64,000 bases of DNA from Brevibacterium sp. RIT 803 (GCF_016892625.1 NZ_JAFEMW010000004.1:62001-126000), one strand, 5' to 3'; shown: positions 26,361 through 35,269, numbered from the stretch's first letter. The notes: generated from the letters alone by a model not told the origin. Program-made: numbers and translations.

Positions 26361-26559
26361 CCGGTCATCGTAGTCGAGACCGGGCCGGTGGCGGGGGTCA
26401 GACGTCATGTGCCTGGATGGACACATGTGTCTCCGGAACTGCACAGCGCAATCGTTGCCTGCCGGCGCAGTGATGGCAGAATCATCAATGAACGAACAAC
26501 GCCCGTGGTGTCAGATGAGTCATCCCTGGCACAGATGAATTCCGATGAGGAGCAACACG

Positions 26560-27129
26560 ATGAAACCGATGCAGAAGTCACTCTCGCGATCAGGAGCAGT
26601 CATCGCCGCGGCTGTTGTCGCACTGGCCCTGACCTTGAGCGGCTGCGGCGGAGGTGATGAGAAGAAGACTGACGAGGCCGAGCAGAGCGAGGAGACCAAG
26701 GCCCCGGGTGCTATGCAGGGCGAGGCTGCTGAGTCCGAAGAGCCCACGGAGGCTGAGGAGTCGGAGGCCGCGAAGCCGGAGCCCAGCAGGACCAAGTATG
26801 AGGATCCCTTCAAAGATTCCCCGAAAGCCACCTCCTGGGCCAGCGACGACGGGATCAAGGTCAACAAAGAAGGCGACGGAACAGTTCCGAAGGCATCACT
26901 TGAAGCCGACATCGACGACCTGTTCACGAACAAGTTCACGATGAAGGTCAAGGCGGTCGAGTGCAGAGACGATATGAAGGTCATGGACTGGTGGGGCCTG
27001 ACGAGCTGCGAGGTTCAAACGAAGAAGAAGACCTACTTCGGCTCGGTCAAACTCGTCGATCACAAGGACGATATGGTCAAGTACGAGGTCAAGTTCCCCG
27101 GCCTCGACCCGAGCGAAGTCGACTTCTAG
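26560..27129 (+). CDS. Secreted lipoprotein, DUF4333-like C terminus
   Basis: A 189-residue protein. A lipoprotein signal peptide (MKPMQKSLSRS, hydrophobic core, LTLSGC with the lipidated Cys near residue 28) is followed by a Glu/Ala/Pro-rich linker of about 60 residues. The C-terminal part has two cysteines (VECRDD and TSCEVQ) and the pattern of the actinobacterial DUF4333 domain. Function unknown. GAGGAG lies 7 nt before the ATG. Its stop overlaps that of the convergent next gene by 4 bp. Confidence 0.78.
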   Translation: MKPMQKSLSRSGAVIAAAVVALALTLSGCGGGDEKKTDEAEQSEETKAPGAMQGEAAESEEPTEAEESEAAKPEPSRTKYEDPFKDSPKATSWASDDGIKVNKEGDGTVPKASLEADIDDLFTNKFTMKVKAVECRDDMKVMDWWGLTSCEVQTKKKTYFGSVKLVDHKDDMVKYEVKFPGLDPSEVDF

Positions 27130-28082
27130 GCCGAGTCCCACCATTCCAGAACTCGGGTCGCCTGGAGAGTCACCCACTTCGATGGTTCACCTCCGGGCAC
27201 GTCGATATGGAACCAGACGTCGCCGTCGAGCCGGTGTCCCTGCAACCAGGTCCCGTCGTCTTGACGCTGCGATCTGATGACCTCGATCGCCTCCGCCATG
27301 CGCGGATCGGGGCCGGCGCCTTCTGCTGCTGCCCGGAAATAGTCGGCTGCCCGGAAGTAATCGGCCGCAGCGAGGACGTTGTAATAGGCCCGCCGAGGAT
27401 GGGCGAAGCTGAATACGCGATCGTAGAAGGGTTCCCCTGTCGAGAGCCTGCGGAAGAGCTCACGGCGCAGCAGGTACTCCTCTCCTCGGCCTCGTGCCGC
27501 CGCCACCCGCTCAGCATCGCCGGTTCGCACCTGGTAGTCGAGGAGTCCGATCAGGGCGTTGAGCGTGGAATGGTAGGAGCCCACCCTCGACCCTTCCACC
27601 CATTCGCAGTTCCAGCCTCCATCTTCGAGCTGATGGTCGAGGAACCAGTCGACGATCCCGTCGACGTCGGCGCCGAGCCACAGACCGTTCGACAGCGTCA
27701 TCGCATTGATGCAGACGTCGACTTCCCCGCCCCAATAGGGCAGGTCTTCGTATTCCCACTTCACCGGTGCCAGCTTCTCGGCCATTCCCTGCAGCGCCGA
27801 GGCGGGAGCTCCCCAGTCTCGAAGCTGATTGAGCGCCCACGTCGTGGCCGTCCATGGCTGAGGCCCTTCGCCCCTGAAGTCCGACGGGAAGTATGCACCC
27901 CCGGCCCACTGCCCGTCAGCGTCCTGATGGCTGAGTAGCTCACGGCCGAATCCCTCGGTCGACACCTTCGCCCGCGTATCCCGCCAGACGTCTTCGTCGA
28001 GGCCCAACAGGTCGCGCTCGACCTGCCAGCGCAGAGCAGGGTCGGAATCCAGAAGCCAGTGGCTGAGCCGAGTGTCGATCAT
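27126..28082 (-). CDS. Squalene cyclase/prenyltransferase-like alpha-alpha barrel protein
   Basis: A 318-residue protein. Repeated segments of the terpene cyclase-like helical barrel type are visible: DADGQWAGG, LEDGGWNCEW, RQDDGTWLQG. It is half the length of a real squalene-hopene cyclase and has no DxDD motif, so cyclase activity is unlikely. An 18-bp in-frame duplication (27329-27364) gives ADYFRA-ADYFRA. It is divergent from the PadR regulator gene, which may control it. Function unknown. Confidence 0.7.
   Translation of the reverse strand: MIDTRLSHWLLDSDPALRWQVERDLLGLDEDVWRDTRAKVSTEGFGRELLSHQDADGQWAGGAYFPSDFRGEGPQPWTATTWALNQLRDWGAPASALQGMAEKLAPVKWEYEDLPYWGGEVDVCINAMTLSNGLWLGADVDGIVDWFLDHQLEDGGWNCEWVEGSRVGSYHSTLNALIGLLDYQVRTGDAERVAAARGRGEEYLLRRELFRRLSTGEPFYDRVFSFAHPRRAYYNVLAAADYFRAADYFRAAAEGAGPDPRMAEAIEVIRSQRQDDGTWLQGHRLDGDVWFHIDVPGGEPSKWVTLQATRVLEWWDSA
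27329..27364. repeat. 18-bp in-frame tandem duplication
   Basis: Two adjacent units starting GCTGCCCGGAARTA, differing at a few third positions, encode a six-residue duplication within the squalene-cyclase-like gene. Confidence 0.8.
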
Positions 28083-28135
28083 CGCTGATTCCCTACGGTG
28101 GGCAAAGTGCGTGACCCCAGTCTACATTCGGAACA

Positions 28136-28149
28136 ATCACCTTTGTGAT
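28136..28149. promoter_or_regulatory. Candidate operator between the divergent cyclase-like and padR genes
   Basis: ATCAC-cttt-GTGAT is a perfect 5-bp inverted repeat located 31 bp before the padR start and 54 bp from the divergent gene. It is short, so it is only suggestive. Confidence 0.35.
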
Positions 28150-28179
28150 CGGTCGAGATGCCGGGCTATGGTGTCGGCT

Positions 28180-28740
28180 ATGGCACTTCAGGATGCGATA
28201 TTAGCCGCGATCTCGAATGGCGAGGCCTCCGGATACGACATGGCGAAGGCGTTCGACGTGACCGTCTCGAACTTCTGGGCTGCCTCGCCGCAGCAGCTCT
28301 ACCGCGAGCTGGACAAGATGGAGGCGGCCGGGCTCGTCGAGGCACGGGCGGTCCACCAGCAGAAACGACCGAACAAACGACTGTTCTCCCTCACCGATCA
28401 GGGCCGTACCGCTTTGCACGACTTCACGATCCGCACCCCCAAACCGACCGCCATCCGCGACGAACTGCTTGTACAGGTCGAGTCGATGGAACTCGGTGAC
28501 GCCGCATCGATCAAGGCTAATGTGCACGACAAGCTCGAGGCTTCGAAGACGAAACTGAAAAACTACGAACAGACTCGCACACACCTGCTCAAAGGACGGA
28601 GCGAGCAGGCTTACCTGGTCGAGGCCGACCACCTCGGCCCATACCTCACCTTGGCGCGGGGGATCACCTTCGAACGGGAGAACATCCGCTGGTGCGAGTT
28701 CGTGCTGACGACACTCGCCGATCGGACAGCAGCATCCTAG
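28180..28740 (+). CDS. PadR family transcriptional regulator
   Basis: A 186-residue protein beginning MALQDAILAAISNGEASGYDMAKAF, the classic PadR winged-helix N terminus, followed by YRELDKMEAAGLV and a C-terminal dimerisation helix region (KANVHDKLEASKTKLKNYEQTR). PadR proteins repress nearby genes and release DNA on binding small molecules. The ATG at 28180 is chosen by family alignment; no clear ribosome binding site is seen. It is divergent from the squalene-cyclase-like gene and converges on the SGNH gene, overlapping it by 4 bp. Confidence 0.88.
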   Translation: MALQDAILAAISNGEASGYDMAKAFDVTVSNFWAASPQQLYRELDKMEAAGLVEARAVHQQKRPNKRLFSLTDQGRTALHDFTIRTPKPTAIRDELLVQVESMELGDAASIKANVHDKLEASKTKLKNYEQTRTHLLKGRSEQAYLVEADHLGPYLTLARGITFERENIRWCEFVLTTLADRTAAS

Positions 28741-29636
28741 TATCCGTCGGTGACGACCGGCCCCAGGTCAGGGCGTTTGGCCACTCGACCATCGCCTGAC
28801 GACTTGCCGGTCAGCCGCCGATAGACCCATGGCCTGACGTGTTTCCACCACCATTGTGCTTCGGTGCTGCCTGTGCGCACCGGCGCTGGCCCTTCTGGAG
28901 CACCGAGGAAATCGAACCCGATCGGGAGACCGAAGCTCGCAGCAGCGGCACAGGCGAGCCGCTCGTGACCAAGTGTGGCCAGGTGAAGGCGATCTTCGTC
29001 CCAAGCCCGGGGATCTTCGAAGACCGAATTGGTGGTATTCGTCAGCGGCAGGACTCCGTGGGTATCGACGAGGTGCTGGTAGATCGCGTTGAGTCGCAGC
29101 CGACGGGTGTTGATCAGTCGTCCGGCTGGCGAGACTCCAGCGAGATTGGGGACGGGGACTACGAAGATCTCGGCGCCGGCAGCGATCAGTGGCTCCACGA
29201 TCCCTGCGAGGGCACTCTTCAGGGCGCCGAAATCGACACGTGGCCGCATGATGTCATTCATTCCGGCAGTCAGAGTGACGAAGCTGGGTCGCAACGCAAG
29301 GGCCGTCTCGATCTGTGTGTCGACGATCTGGGCTGTCTTGTAGCCGCGCACGGCCAGATTCGCATAGTGAATCGGCTGATGTCGACCGTAGTGCGCTGTC
29401 AGAAGTGCGGCCAGGCGATCAGTCCAGCCTCGCGGGCTGCCATCGGGCCAGGGTTCGTCACCGACCCCTTCGGAGAGGCTGTCCCCGATCGCAACGTATC
29501 GCAGCGGAAGCACGGGATCACCACTCACAGTGTCGCCGTCATCGGGACCCGACCGCACAAAGGCCGACAACGACGATCCTGTGGTCCGTGCAGATGTGGA
29601 AAGAGGTCTTTCATCACAGGCTCCATTAATCAACAA
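28737..29636 (-). CDS. SGNH/GDSL-type esterase
   Basis: Up to 299 residues. All four SGNH blocks are visible: GDSLSEG (nucleophile Ser), NLAVRG, GMND, and DRLHL with the catalytic Asp and His. The last 60 residues are basic and Trp-rich (QWWWKHVRPWVYRRL), an unusual tail. The first ~40 residues before LPLRYVAIGDS are not conserved-looking and the start at 29636 would be TTG, so a GTG at 29528 is a realistic alternative. Substrate unknown. Confidence 0.8.
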   Translation of the reverse strand: MLINGACDERPLSTSARTTGSSLSAFVRSGPDDGDTVSGDPVLPLRYVAIGDSLSEGVGDEPWPDGSPRGWTDRLAALLTAHYGRHQPIHYANLAVRGYKTAQIVDTQIETALALRPSFVTLTAGMNDIMRPRVDFGALKSALAGIVEPLIAAGAEIFVVPVPNLAGVSPAGRLINTRRLRLNAIYQHLVDTHGVLPLTNTTNSVFEDPRAWDEDRLHLATLGHERLACAAAASFGLPIGFDFLGAPEGPAPVRTGSTEAQWWWKHVRPWVYRRLTGKSSGDGRVAKRPDLGPVVTDGY

Positions 29637-29730
29637 GTTGAGTAACGATCATCCTAGCTTCGCCCCCAACCGCGGGTCCACCGAAAAATGACATCCTGAA
29701 GATTCAATTATTCAGGTAACCTTGTTTTTT

Positions 29731-29973
29731 ATGAAGGAGTCAACCTCCGAACGCCGCCGCAACCGGCGAGAAGCGATCACCCTGATGATCTTCGTCCTGT
29801 GCGTCCACTCCTGCTTCAAACTTCTCGGCTGGGGCTCACAAGATCTGTCATGGTGGCAGGTCATCTTGGTTGCCCCGGTATCCGGGGCCATCTACTGGGC
29901 ACTGTGCAGCACATTTCGGAAGTTCGCGGCGGAATTCGCACCAGAGGACGTCACCGCGCAGCCGCATGAGTAA
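29731..29973 (+). CDS. Small membrane protein of unknown function
   Basis: An 80-residue protein starting MKESTSERRRNRREA. A basic stretch is followed by two hydrophobic segments (ITLMIFVLCVHSCFKLL and VILVAPVSGAIYWALC) and a short acidic tail. No family recognised. It lies just upstream of a strong terminator and converges with the tRNA pair. Confidence 0.55.
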   Translation: MKESTSERRRNRREAITLMIFVLCVHSCFKLLGWGSQDLSWWQVILVAPVSGAIYWALCSTFRKFAAEFAPEDVTAQPHE

Positions 29974-29983
29974 CCGGTGAATC

Positions 29984-30018
29984 AGAAGAACCTCCACCCT
30001 GCAGGTGGAGGTTCTTCT
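29984..30018. terminator. Strong terminator between the small membrane gene and the tRNA pair
   Basis: A perfect 15-bp stem (AGAAGAACCTCCACC and complement) with a 5-nt loop. It is placed to end both the plus-strand gene and the minus-strand tRNA transcript. Confidence 0.85.
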
Positions 30019-30025
30019 GTCAGTG

Positions 30026-30099
30026 TAGCGGGAGGGGGGCTCGATCCCCCGACCTCACGATTATGAGTCGTGCGCTCTAACCAGCTGAGCTACCCCGCC
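30026..30099 (-). tRNA. tRNA-Met (CAT anticodon, elongator)
   Basis: Minus-strand cloverleaf GGCGGGGTAGCTCAGCTGG..., anticodon loop CTCATAA, T-loop GATCGAGC. The G-U/G-C acceptor closing and the sequence match actinobacterial elongator tRNA-Met rather than initiator. Confidence 0.92.
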
Positions 30100-30125
30100 C
30101 CAGCACCGCATTTAAGCGGCACGAG

Positions 30126-30198
30126 AGCCCCGAAAGGGATTCGAACCCTTGACCTTCTCCTTACCATGGAGATGCTCTACCGACTGAGCTATCGGGGC
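30126..30198 (-). tRNA. tRNA-Thr (GGT anticodon)
   Basis: Minus-strand cloverleaf GCCCCGATAGCTCAGTCGG..., anticodon loop ATGGTAA, T-loop GTTCGAATC. It is transcribed 26 bp ahead of tRNA-Met. Confidence 0.94.
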
Positions 30199-30208
30199 AA
30201 CAGGTAAG

Positions 30209-30238
30209 AATTTACACGGCTTCGCGCAACGAGGGCAA
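30209..30238 (-). promoter_or_regulatory. Promoter of the tRNA-Thr/tRNA-Met transcript
   Basis: Minus-strand TTGCCC (30233-30238), 18-bp spacer, TAAATT (30209-30214), ending 10 bp before the tRNA-Thr gene. Confidence 0.5.
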
Positions 30239-30276
30239 ATCGGCGTTCAGTGACGTCACTCACAGGTTGCATGAGT

Positions 30277-31077
30277 TCACTTCACCGGGTCGAATCGACC
30301 CGCCAGGAAACCCTGCAGGCGGCCGGGCTGGTTGGTGATGATGCCATCGACCTCGGCATCGAGGAGTTCACGCCACTCATCCATGGAATCAGCCGTCCAC
30401 ACGAACACGCCCAGGTCATTGTCACGGAACTCGGTGACAACGGACCTGCGCATGGAGAAGCCCTTGAAGGAGGGATTGATCGCGACAGCGCCCAGGGCCC
30501 GTGCCAACTCGATGTCTTCAGGGCGCGGGACCATGCGCAGAAGGAAGCGCGAAACCATCGGCAGCATGTCCCTGCAGGCCGCCAGCGTCTCGGTGTTGAA
30601 GGACTGCACGACCATGCGGTCAGCGGTCCCGGTCGCAACGACGAGTTCGGAGATCTGAGCCACCGCACCGGAGGACCACTCCCCCTTGAGCTCGAGCAGG
30701 AGTTCACCGCCTCGGTGCTGGATATCTCGCATCACCGCTGCCAGCGTGGGTATCCGGACTCCGGTGAATCCCGGGCCCATCCAGGAGCCGGCGTCGACGA
30801 AGGAGAGTTCTTCCGCCGTCAGGTTCGCCACCGGTCCTTTCCGATTCGTGGTCCGATCCAGATCCGGATCATGGAGGATGACCGGAACCCCATCGGCGCT
30901 CGTCGAGGTGTCGACTTCGATGAAGTCCACGTCAAGCGCACGTGCCGCATCCACTGCGGCGAGGCTGTTCTCCGGGGCCACTGCGGAATAACCGCGGTGC
31001 GCGATCACCAGGGGACGCTTCGAGGAACCAGGTCGCTCAGTAATGCCTCGTTCGTGCAGGAACTGCAGAAAACTCAT
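30277..31077 (-). CDS. Glycerophosphodiester phosphodiesterase
   Basis: A 266-residue GDPD TIM-barrel enzyme releasing glycerol-3-phosphate and an alcohol from glycerophosphodiesters. Catalytic and metal blocks: IAHRGYSAVAPENS, FIEVDTSTSADGVPVILHD and LLLELKGEW. No signal peptide, so it is cytoplasmic (UgpQ-like). It stands alone between the tRNAs and a divergent transporter gene. Confidence 0.93.
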   Translation of the reverse strand: MSFLQFLHERGITERPGSSKRPLVIAHRGYSAVAPENSLAAVDAARALDVDFIEVDTSTSADGVPVILHDPDLDRTTNRKGPVANLTAEELSFVDAGSWMGPGFTGVRIPTLAAVMRDIQHRGGELLLELKGEWSSGAVAQISELVVATGTADRMVVQSFNTETLAACRDMLPMVSRFLLRMVPRPEDIELARALGAVAINPSFKGFSMRRSVVTEFRDNDLGVFVWTADSMDEWRELLDAEVDGIITNQPGRLQGFLAGRFDPVK

Positions 31078-31311
31078 ACGCCCAGACTATGCCCTGCCCC
31101 GGCCCACGCCTCAATCCGGGCACGTTCCGTCGCCCTTCATCGCACGGCATGATGGACCTGAATCGTCTTCATTATCTTGAATGCTGAGAAAGACATAGGC
31201 ACTATCCGAAAACAGGCAATAACGTACTCTGTGTGAGCTGCTTCATAACCACGCCGGTGTGGATGTGACGACCGAGCCCACACGACACTCACCATCTTCG
31301 AAAGGATCGCT

Positions 31312-32484
31312 ATGGAAGGCATCTATGCTGCCGCGATCGTGCTCGGCTTCATCGCCATCGGCGAATTGGTCTCGATCTGGTCCAAGGCCCGCGTCCCCAG
31401 CCTCCTCGTGGCGATGCTGGGAATCTTCATCTTCGCCAAGATCGGCATCGTCCCTGACACCGTCGTCGACGATTCGATGCTCGTCCAGGTCTACACCATC
31501 CTCGTGGCTCCGCTGCTCTTCCACATGGGGACGCTCATTCCTCTGCGCGTAATGCTCAAACAGTGGCGCTCGGTCATCATCGCCGTCTCCGGAATGCTCG
31601 TCGCCGTACTGCTCATCTTCTTCATCATCGCTCCCATATTCGGCTTCGAGACCTTCGTGGCAGGTTCGGGACCACTGGCGGGCGGCATCGTCGCCACCAG
31701 CCTGACGACCGAGGGCCTGACAGCGTCCGGAGCCGCATCGGCGATCATCGTGCTTCCGGCTCTGGTGCTCATGCTGCAGTCGCTGCCGTCGATGCCGCTG
31801 ACGAATTTCCTGCTCCGCCGCTATGCGACGAAGCTGCGTGACAGCGGCGAACTCCACGAGCTTGCCGCGGCCCATCACGAGGACGAGGCCGACGCCGCTG
31901 CGAAGAAGAAGCTCGTGACATTGCCGGCGTTCCTCGTAGACAACCAGCTGTTCATGCTCTTCCTCATCCTCGTCGGGGGCTCAATCGCAACCCTGCTCTC
32001 CGGCCCGACGCACATCCCGTCGTCGATCCTCGCACTCATCCTCGGCATCGTCGCGACCGCAATCGGCCTGTCCCCGGACAAGGCGATGGAGCGCTCGAAC
32101 TCCTTCGGCATCGCCATGTCCGGCGTGATCGCCATCGTCATGGCTCCGCTGGTCTCGGCCTCGGTGCAGGACGTCATCAACGCCTTCCTACCCACCATCT
32201 CGATCCTCATCGTCGGCGGCATCGGCATCGTCGCCGGTGGTTACATCGCCACGAAGCTGCTGAGGTGGAAGGCCCCACTGGGAATGTCGGTGGCACTGAC
32301 CGCCATGTACGGCTTTCCTGCCGACTACCTGCTGACCAACGAGGTCGCTCGCTCCATCGCCCGTGACGAGGACGAGAAGGAAGCCCTCCTCAACGTCATG
32401 TTGCCACCGATGCTCGTCGGCGGGTTCACCTCAGTCAGTGCCGGTTCCGTCGTCATCGCCAGCGTCCTCGTAGGAATGCTGTGA
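31312..32484 (+). CDS. Putative solute transporter, about 10-11 membrane helices
   Basis: A 390-residue very hydrophobic protein. A large hydrophilic loop with HHEDEADAAAKKK near residues 187-203 splits it into two halves, suggesting an inverted-repeat carrier. No family is recognised with confidence. Its stop overlaps the GTG start of the M20 amidohydrolase gene (4 bp), so the two are translationally coupled. The pair probably imports and then hydrolyses an N-acylated amino acid or a related amide; this is inference from context. GAAAGGATC precedes the ATG. Confidence 0.7.
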   Translation: MEGIYAAAIVLGFIAIGELVSIWSKARVPSLLVAMLGIFIFAKIGIVPDTVVDDSMLVQVYTILVAPLLFHMGTLIPLRVMLKQWRSVIIAVSGMLVAVLLIFFIIAPIFGFETFVAGSGPLAGGIVATSLTTEGLTASGAASAIIVLPALVLMLQSLPSMPLTNFLLRRYATKLRDSGELHELAAAHHEDEADAAAKKKLVTLPAFLVDNQLFMLFLILVGGSIATLLSGPTHIPSSILALILGIVATAIGLSPDKAMERSNSFGIAMSGVIAIVMAPLVSASVQDVINAFLPTISILIVGGIGIVAGGYIATKLLRWKAPLGMSVALTAMYGFPADYLLTNEVARSIARDEDEKEALLNVMLPPMLVGGFTSVSAGSVVIASVLVGML

Positions 32485-33686
32485 GCACCCTTCTGAGCGA
32501 GGCGAACGCCCTCCTACCCCAGCTGCAGGAATTCCGACGACGGCTCCACTCCCACCCCGAGGTCGGCCTCGACCTGCCGCACACCCAGGCCGCGGTTCTC
32601 ACCGCCCTGGACGGACTCGATCTGGAGGTGAGCACTGGCGTTGAGACCACCTCGGTGGTGGCAGTCCTGCGTGGAACGCACCCTGAGCGGCCCGCGAATG
32701 CTCCGGCTGTCCTCCTACGGGGCGACATGGACGCGCTGCCCGTCGAAGAACTCACCGACGAACCGTTCAAGTCGACGAATGGGAACATGCACGCCTGTGG
32801 TCACGATCTGCACACCGCGGGACTCGTGGGTGCCGCCCGACTGCTGCATGCGCACCGGGTGGAACTCGCCGGCGACGTCGTCTTCATGTTCCAGCCCGGC
32901 GAGGAGGGTTACAACGGCGCCTCAGTGATGATCAACGAGGGTGTCCTCGAGGCTGCCGGGCCCCGGGTGATCGCCGCCTTCGGAGCCCATGTCCACATGG
33001 GCTCCAGAGGAGTCGTCTCGACGAAGCCCGGAACACTGCAGGCCGGTTCCAACGTCCTCCACATCACCCTGCACGGACGCGGCGGTCACGGATCCCAGCC
33101 GCAGTCGGCGATCGACCCAGTCCCGGCCCTGGCCGAACTCGTGACCGCGCTGCAGAACATGGTCAGCCGACGCATCAGCACCTTCGACCCGATCGCCCTG
33201 TCCGTGACACAGCTGACGGCTGGTGAGGCGGTCAACGTCATCCCCGCCTCGGCGAGCCTCGGTGCCACGGTCCGCACCCTGTCCCAGGAATCATTGGACA
33301 CGGTGCGAACGCAATCGAAACAGTTGGCTCGAGGAATCGCGGAGGCCCACGGATGCACCGCCGAGGTGGACTTCCAGGTTCAGTACCCCGTGACAGTCAA
33401 CGACGAGGCTGAGACCGCATGGACCATCGACCAGGTCCGCAGCCTGCTGGGCGAAGACCGAGTGGAGGTCTCACCGCATCCGATCATGCCCAGTGAGGAC
33501 TTCTCATTCGTCCTTCAGGAGGTTCCCGGCACCTATATGATGCTCGGTGCCAAACGCACGGACGTGCCCGAAGAACGGCAGGGCGACAACCACTCACCCT
33601 TCGTCATCTTCGACGACACAGTGCTCGGCGATCAGGCGGCAATGCTGTCTCACCTGGCCCTCGAACGTCTGCGCGCGGAGGTCTAG
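32481..33686 (+). CDS. M20D family amidohydrolase (N-acyl-amino-acid/hippurate hydrolase type)
   Basis: A 401-residue di-metal hydrolase. Metal and catalytic motifs: RGDMDALPVEE, MHACGHDLHTA, FQPGEEG, AHVHMG and PIMPSEDFSF. The dimerisation insert starts at HITLHGRGGHGSQPQ. These enzymes cleave N-acyl amino acids such as hippurate or acetyl-amino acids. GTG start overlapping the transporter stop. The stop overlaps that of the convergent DUF1992 gene by 4 bp. Confidence 0.92.
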   Translation: MSTLLSEANALLPQLQEFRRRLHSHPEVGLDLPHTQAAVLTALDGLDLEVSTGVETTSVVAVLRGTHPERPANAPAVLLRGDMDALPVEELTDEPFKSTNGNMHACGHDLHTAGLVGAARLLHAHRVELAGDVVFMFQPGEEGYNGASVMINEGVLEAAGPRVIAAFGAHVHMGSRGVVSTKPGTLQAGSNVLHITLHGRGGHGSQPQSAIDPVPALAELVTALQNMVSRRISTFDPIALSVTQLTAGEAVNVIPASASLGATVRTLSQESLDTVRTQSKQLARGIAEAHGCTAEVDFQVQYPVTVNDEAETAWTIDQVRSLLGEDRVEVSPHPIMPSEDFSFVLQEVPGTYMMLGAKRTDVPEERQGDNHSPFVIFDDTVLGDQAAMLSHLALERLRAEV

Positions 33687-34198
33687 CTCCGCTTCCTCTG
33701 CCACCACCGCCGAGGCTGTTCCCGCTCCTCGCCTGGACCTGCGGTCGGGGCCGGGGGCGGGTTCGTCGTTGGCACAGCCTTCGCAGCTCGGCGCCGGCGC
33801 CAGGCCGCGACCTCATCCTCGACCTTCCGAGGTGGGGTGAACACGGGCGGTCCCTCGCGCAGATCCATGATGGCGTCACGCACACGATCGTTGAACCCGG
33901 CGAGATAGCTGCGCACGTCGGCCTCCTTCGACAAGGCATCGAGCGTGTCCTCGAGGACGGCGTTCTCCTTGCGCAGCTGGAAGGCCGCGGGAGCCACACC
34001 GCTCATGTCCTCCTGATCCATCTTCGCCTTGATCCACCAGTCGGGATCTTCCGAGTTGTGGAGACCGGACAAGGGCTTGCCCAGACCGGGCAAGTCGTCG
34101 AAATCGCCGCGTCTGATCGCCTTGTCCAAAGCGGATTCGACGATCGCGTTGCGATCCTCGAGGGAACCTATGCGGCGAGGAGGCTGTTCTTCGTTCAT
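33683..34198 (-). CDS. DUF1992 (DnaJ homologue C28-like) domain protein
   Basis: A 171-residue protein. The conserved block AIRRGDFDDLPGLGKPL with ENAVLEDTLDALS is the DUF1992 signature. The C-terminal 50 residues are Arg/Pro-rich. Function in bacteria is unknown. The start at 34196-34198 is favoured because the domain begins within 20 residues; the binding site (GGAA) is weak. Confidence 0.85.
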   Translation of the reverse strand: MNEEQPPRRIGSLEDRNAIVESALDKAIRRGDFDDLPGLGKPLSGLHNSEDPDWWIKAKMDQEDMSGVAPAAFQLRKENAVLEDTLDALSKEADVRSYLAGFNDRVRDAIMDLREGPPVFTPPRKVEDEVAAWRRRRAAKAVPTTNPPPAPTAGPGEEREQPRRWWQRKRS

Positions 34199-34270
34199 GG
34201 CGACGATTCCATTCGGCTTTTCTTCCACAGTAGAGAAGCGCCGGGTGCCGCGCAATGGGTGCGAATGCGA

Positions 34271-34304
34271 AGAAGCCCCGTGATCCGAAGATCACGGGGC
34301 TTCT
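34271..34304 (-). terminator. Terminator after tRNA-Tyr
   Basis: AGAAGCCCCGTGATC and its exact complement with a CGAA/TTCG tetraloop, beginning 11 bp past the tRNA. Confidence 0.85.
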
Positions 34305-34314
34305 CACCTCTGCG

Positions 34315-34396
34315 TGGCAGATGAAGGATTCGAACCTTCGAAGGCAATGCCGGCTGATTTACAGTCAGCTCCCTTTGGCCGCTCGGGCAATCTGCC
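34315..34396 (-). tRNA. tRNA-Tyr (GTA anticodon)
   Basis: Minus-strand, 82 nt with a long variable arm as expected for class II tRNA-Tyr. Anticodon loop CTGTAAA, T-loop GTTCGAATC, acceptor GGCAGAT/ATCTGCC. Confidence 0.95.
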
Positions 34397-34424
34397 GCAG
34401 TGTGTGCTCGATGAGCACTTGAAA

Positions 34425-34454
34425 ATACTACAAGCACCCACCCCGAATCACCAA
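34425..34454 (-). promoter_or_regulatory. Promoter of tRNA-Tyr
   Basis: Minus-strand TTGGTG (34449-34454), 18-bp spacer, TAGTAT (34425-34430), about 28 bp before the tRNA. Confidence 0.5.
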
Positions 34455-34488
34455 CTCGATAGACGCAGATCACAATTATGCGTCTCGA

Positions 34489-34494
34489 CTACAC
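34489..34494 (+). promoter_or_regulatory. -10 element of yajQ
   Basis: TACACT lies 47 bp ahead of the yajQ ATG in the correct orientation. No convincing -35 is visible. Confidence 0.35.
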
Positions 34495-34541
34495 TCGGTG
34501 ACCAGATACTCGTCCATCTTCTCACCACACAAGGAGCATTC

Positions 34542-35033
34542 ATGGCCAGCGAATCCTCATTCGACGTCGTCAGCAAGGTCGACCGGCAGGAGGCCGACAA
34601 CGCGTTGAACCAGGCCGCCAAGGAGATCAACTCACGCTACGATTTCCGCGGCACCGACGCTTCGATCGCCTGGACCGGAGAAGCCATCCAGATGAAGGCC
34701 CTCAGCGAGGACCGCGTCAAGGCGATCCTCGACGTCTTCCAGTCGAAGCTGGTCAAGCGCGGCATCTCGCTGAAGTCCCTCGAAGACGGCGAACCCTATC
34801 CTTCGGGCAAGGAATACCGCATCGATGCCAGCCTCAAAGAGGGCATCGACAAAGACAATGCGAAGAAGATCTCGAAGTACATCCGAGACGAGGGCCCCAA
34901 GGGCGTCAAGGCACAGATCCAGGGCGAGGAGCTGCGCGTGAGCTCGAAGAAGCGCGACGACCTGCAGCAAGTCATCGCCCTGCTCAAGGGCAAGGACCTC
35001 GATCTCGACCTGCAGTTCGTCAACTACCGCTGA
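34542..35033 (+). CDS. yajQ: YajQ family nucleotide-binding protein (UPF0234)
   Basis: A 163-residue protein starting [22 protein letters not shown], with [20 protein letters not shown] and the C-terminal [13 protein letters not shown], all diagnostic. Members bind c-di-GMP in some proteobacteria; the actinobacterial role is not established. The ATG is fixed by AAGGAG 7 nt upstream. Confidence 0.95.
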   Translation: MASESSFDVVSKVDRQEADNALNQAAKEINSRYDFRGTDASIAWTGEAIQMKALSEDRVKAILDVFQSKLVKRGISLKSLEDGEPYPSGKEYRIDASLKEGIDKDNAKKISKYIRDEGPKGVKAQIQGEELRVSSKKRDDLQQVIALLKGKDLDLDLQFVNYR

Positions 35034-35122
35034 GCCGCAACGATCGGTGAGCAGCACACCCCTCACCCACATCCCCGCCTGCCCCATCACTGGCCCCCTC
35101 TTCGGCCAGCATGTCTCAATAA

Positions 35123-35162
35123 GACTCTGTCTGACAGTTCATGACTCTGCGTGAGAGTTCAC
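35123..35162. repeat. 20-bp intergenic tandem duplication
   Basis: GACTCTGTCTGACAGTTCAT is followed directly by GACTCTGCGTGAGAGTTCAC, with a more diverged third unit after 35163. It lies between yajQ and the metE remnant. Confidence 0.7.
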
Positions 35163-35269
35163 GACGTTGTCAGACGGCTCGAGACGCGCTCTGAGCTGGT
35201 GATGACGGCAGATGTCGGCGATGGTCGCCTGGCCCACCGCCTCCCCGAGCCCGACGGCAGGATAGTGGT

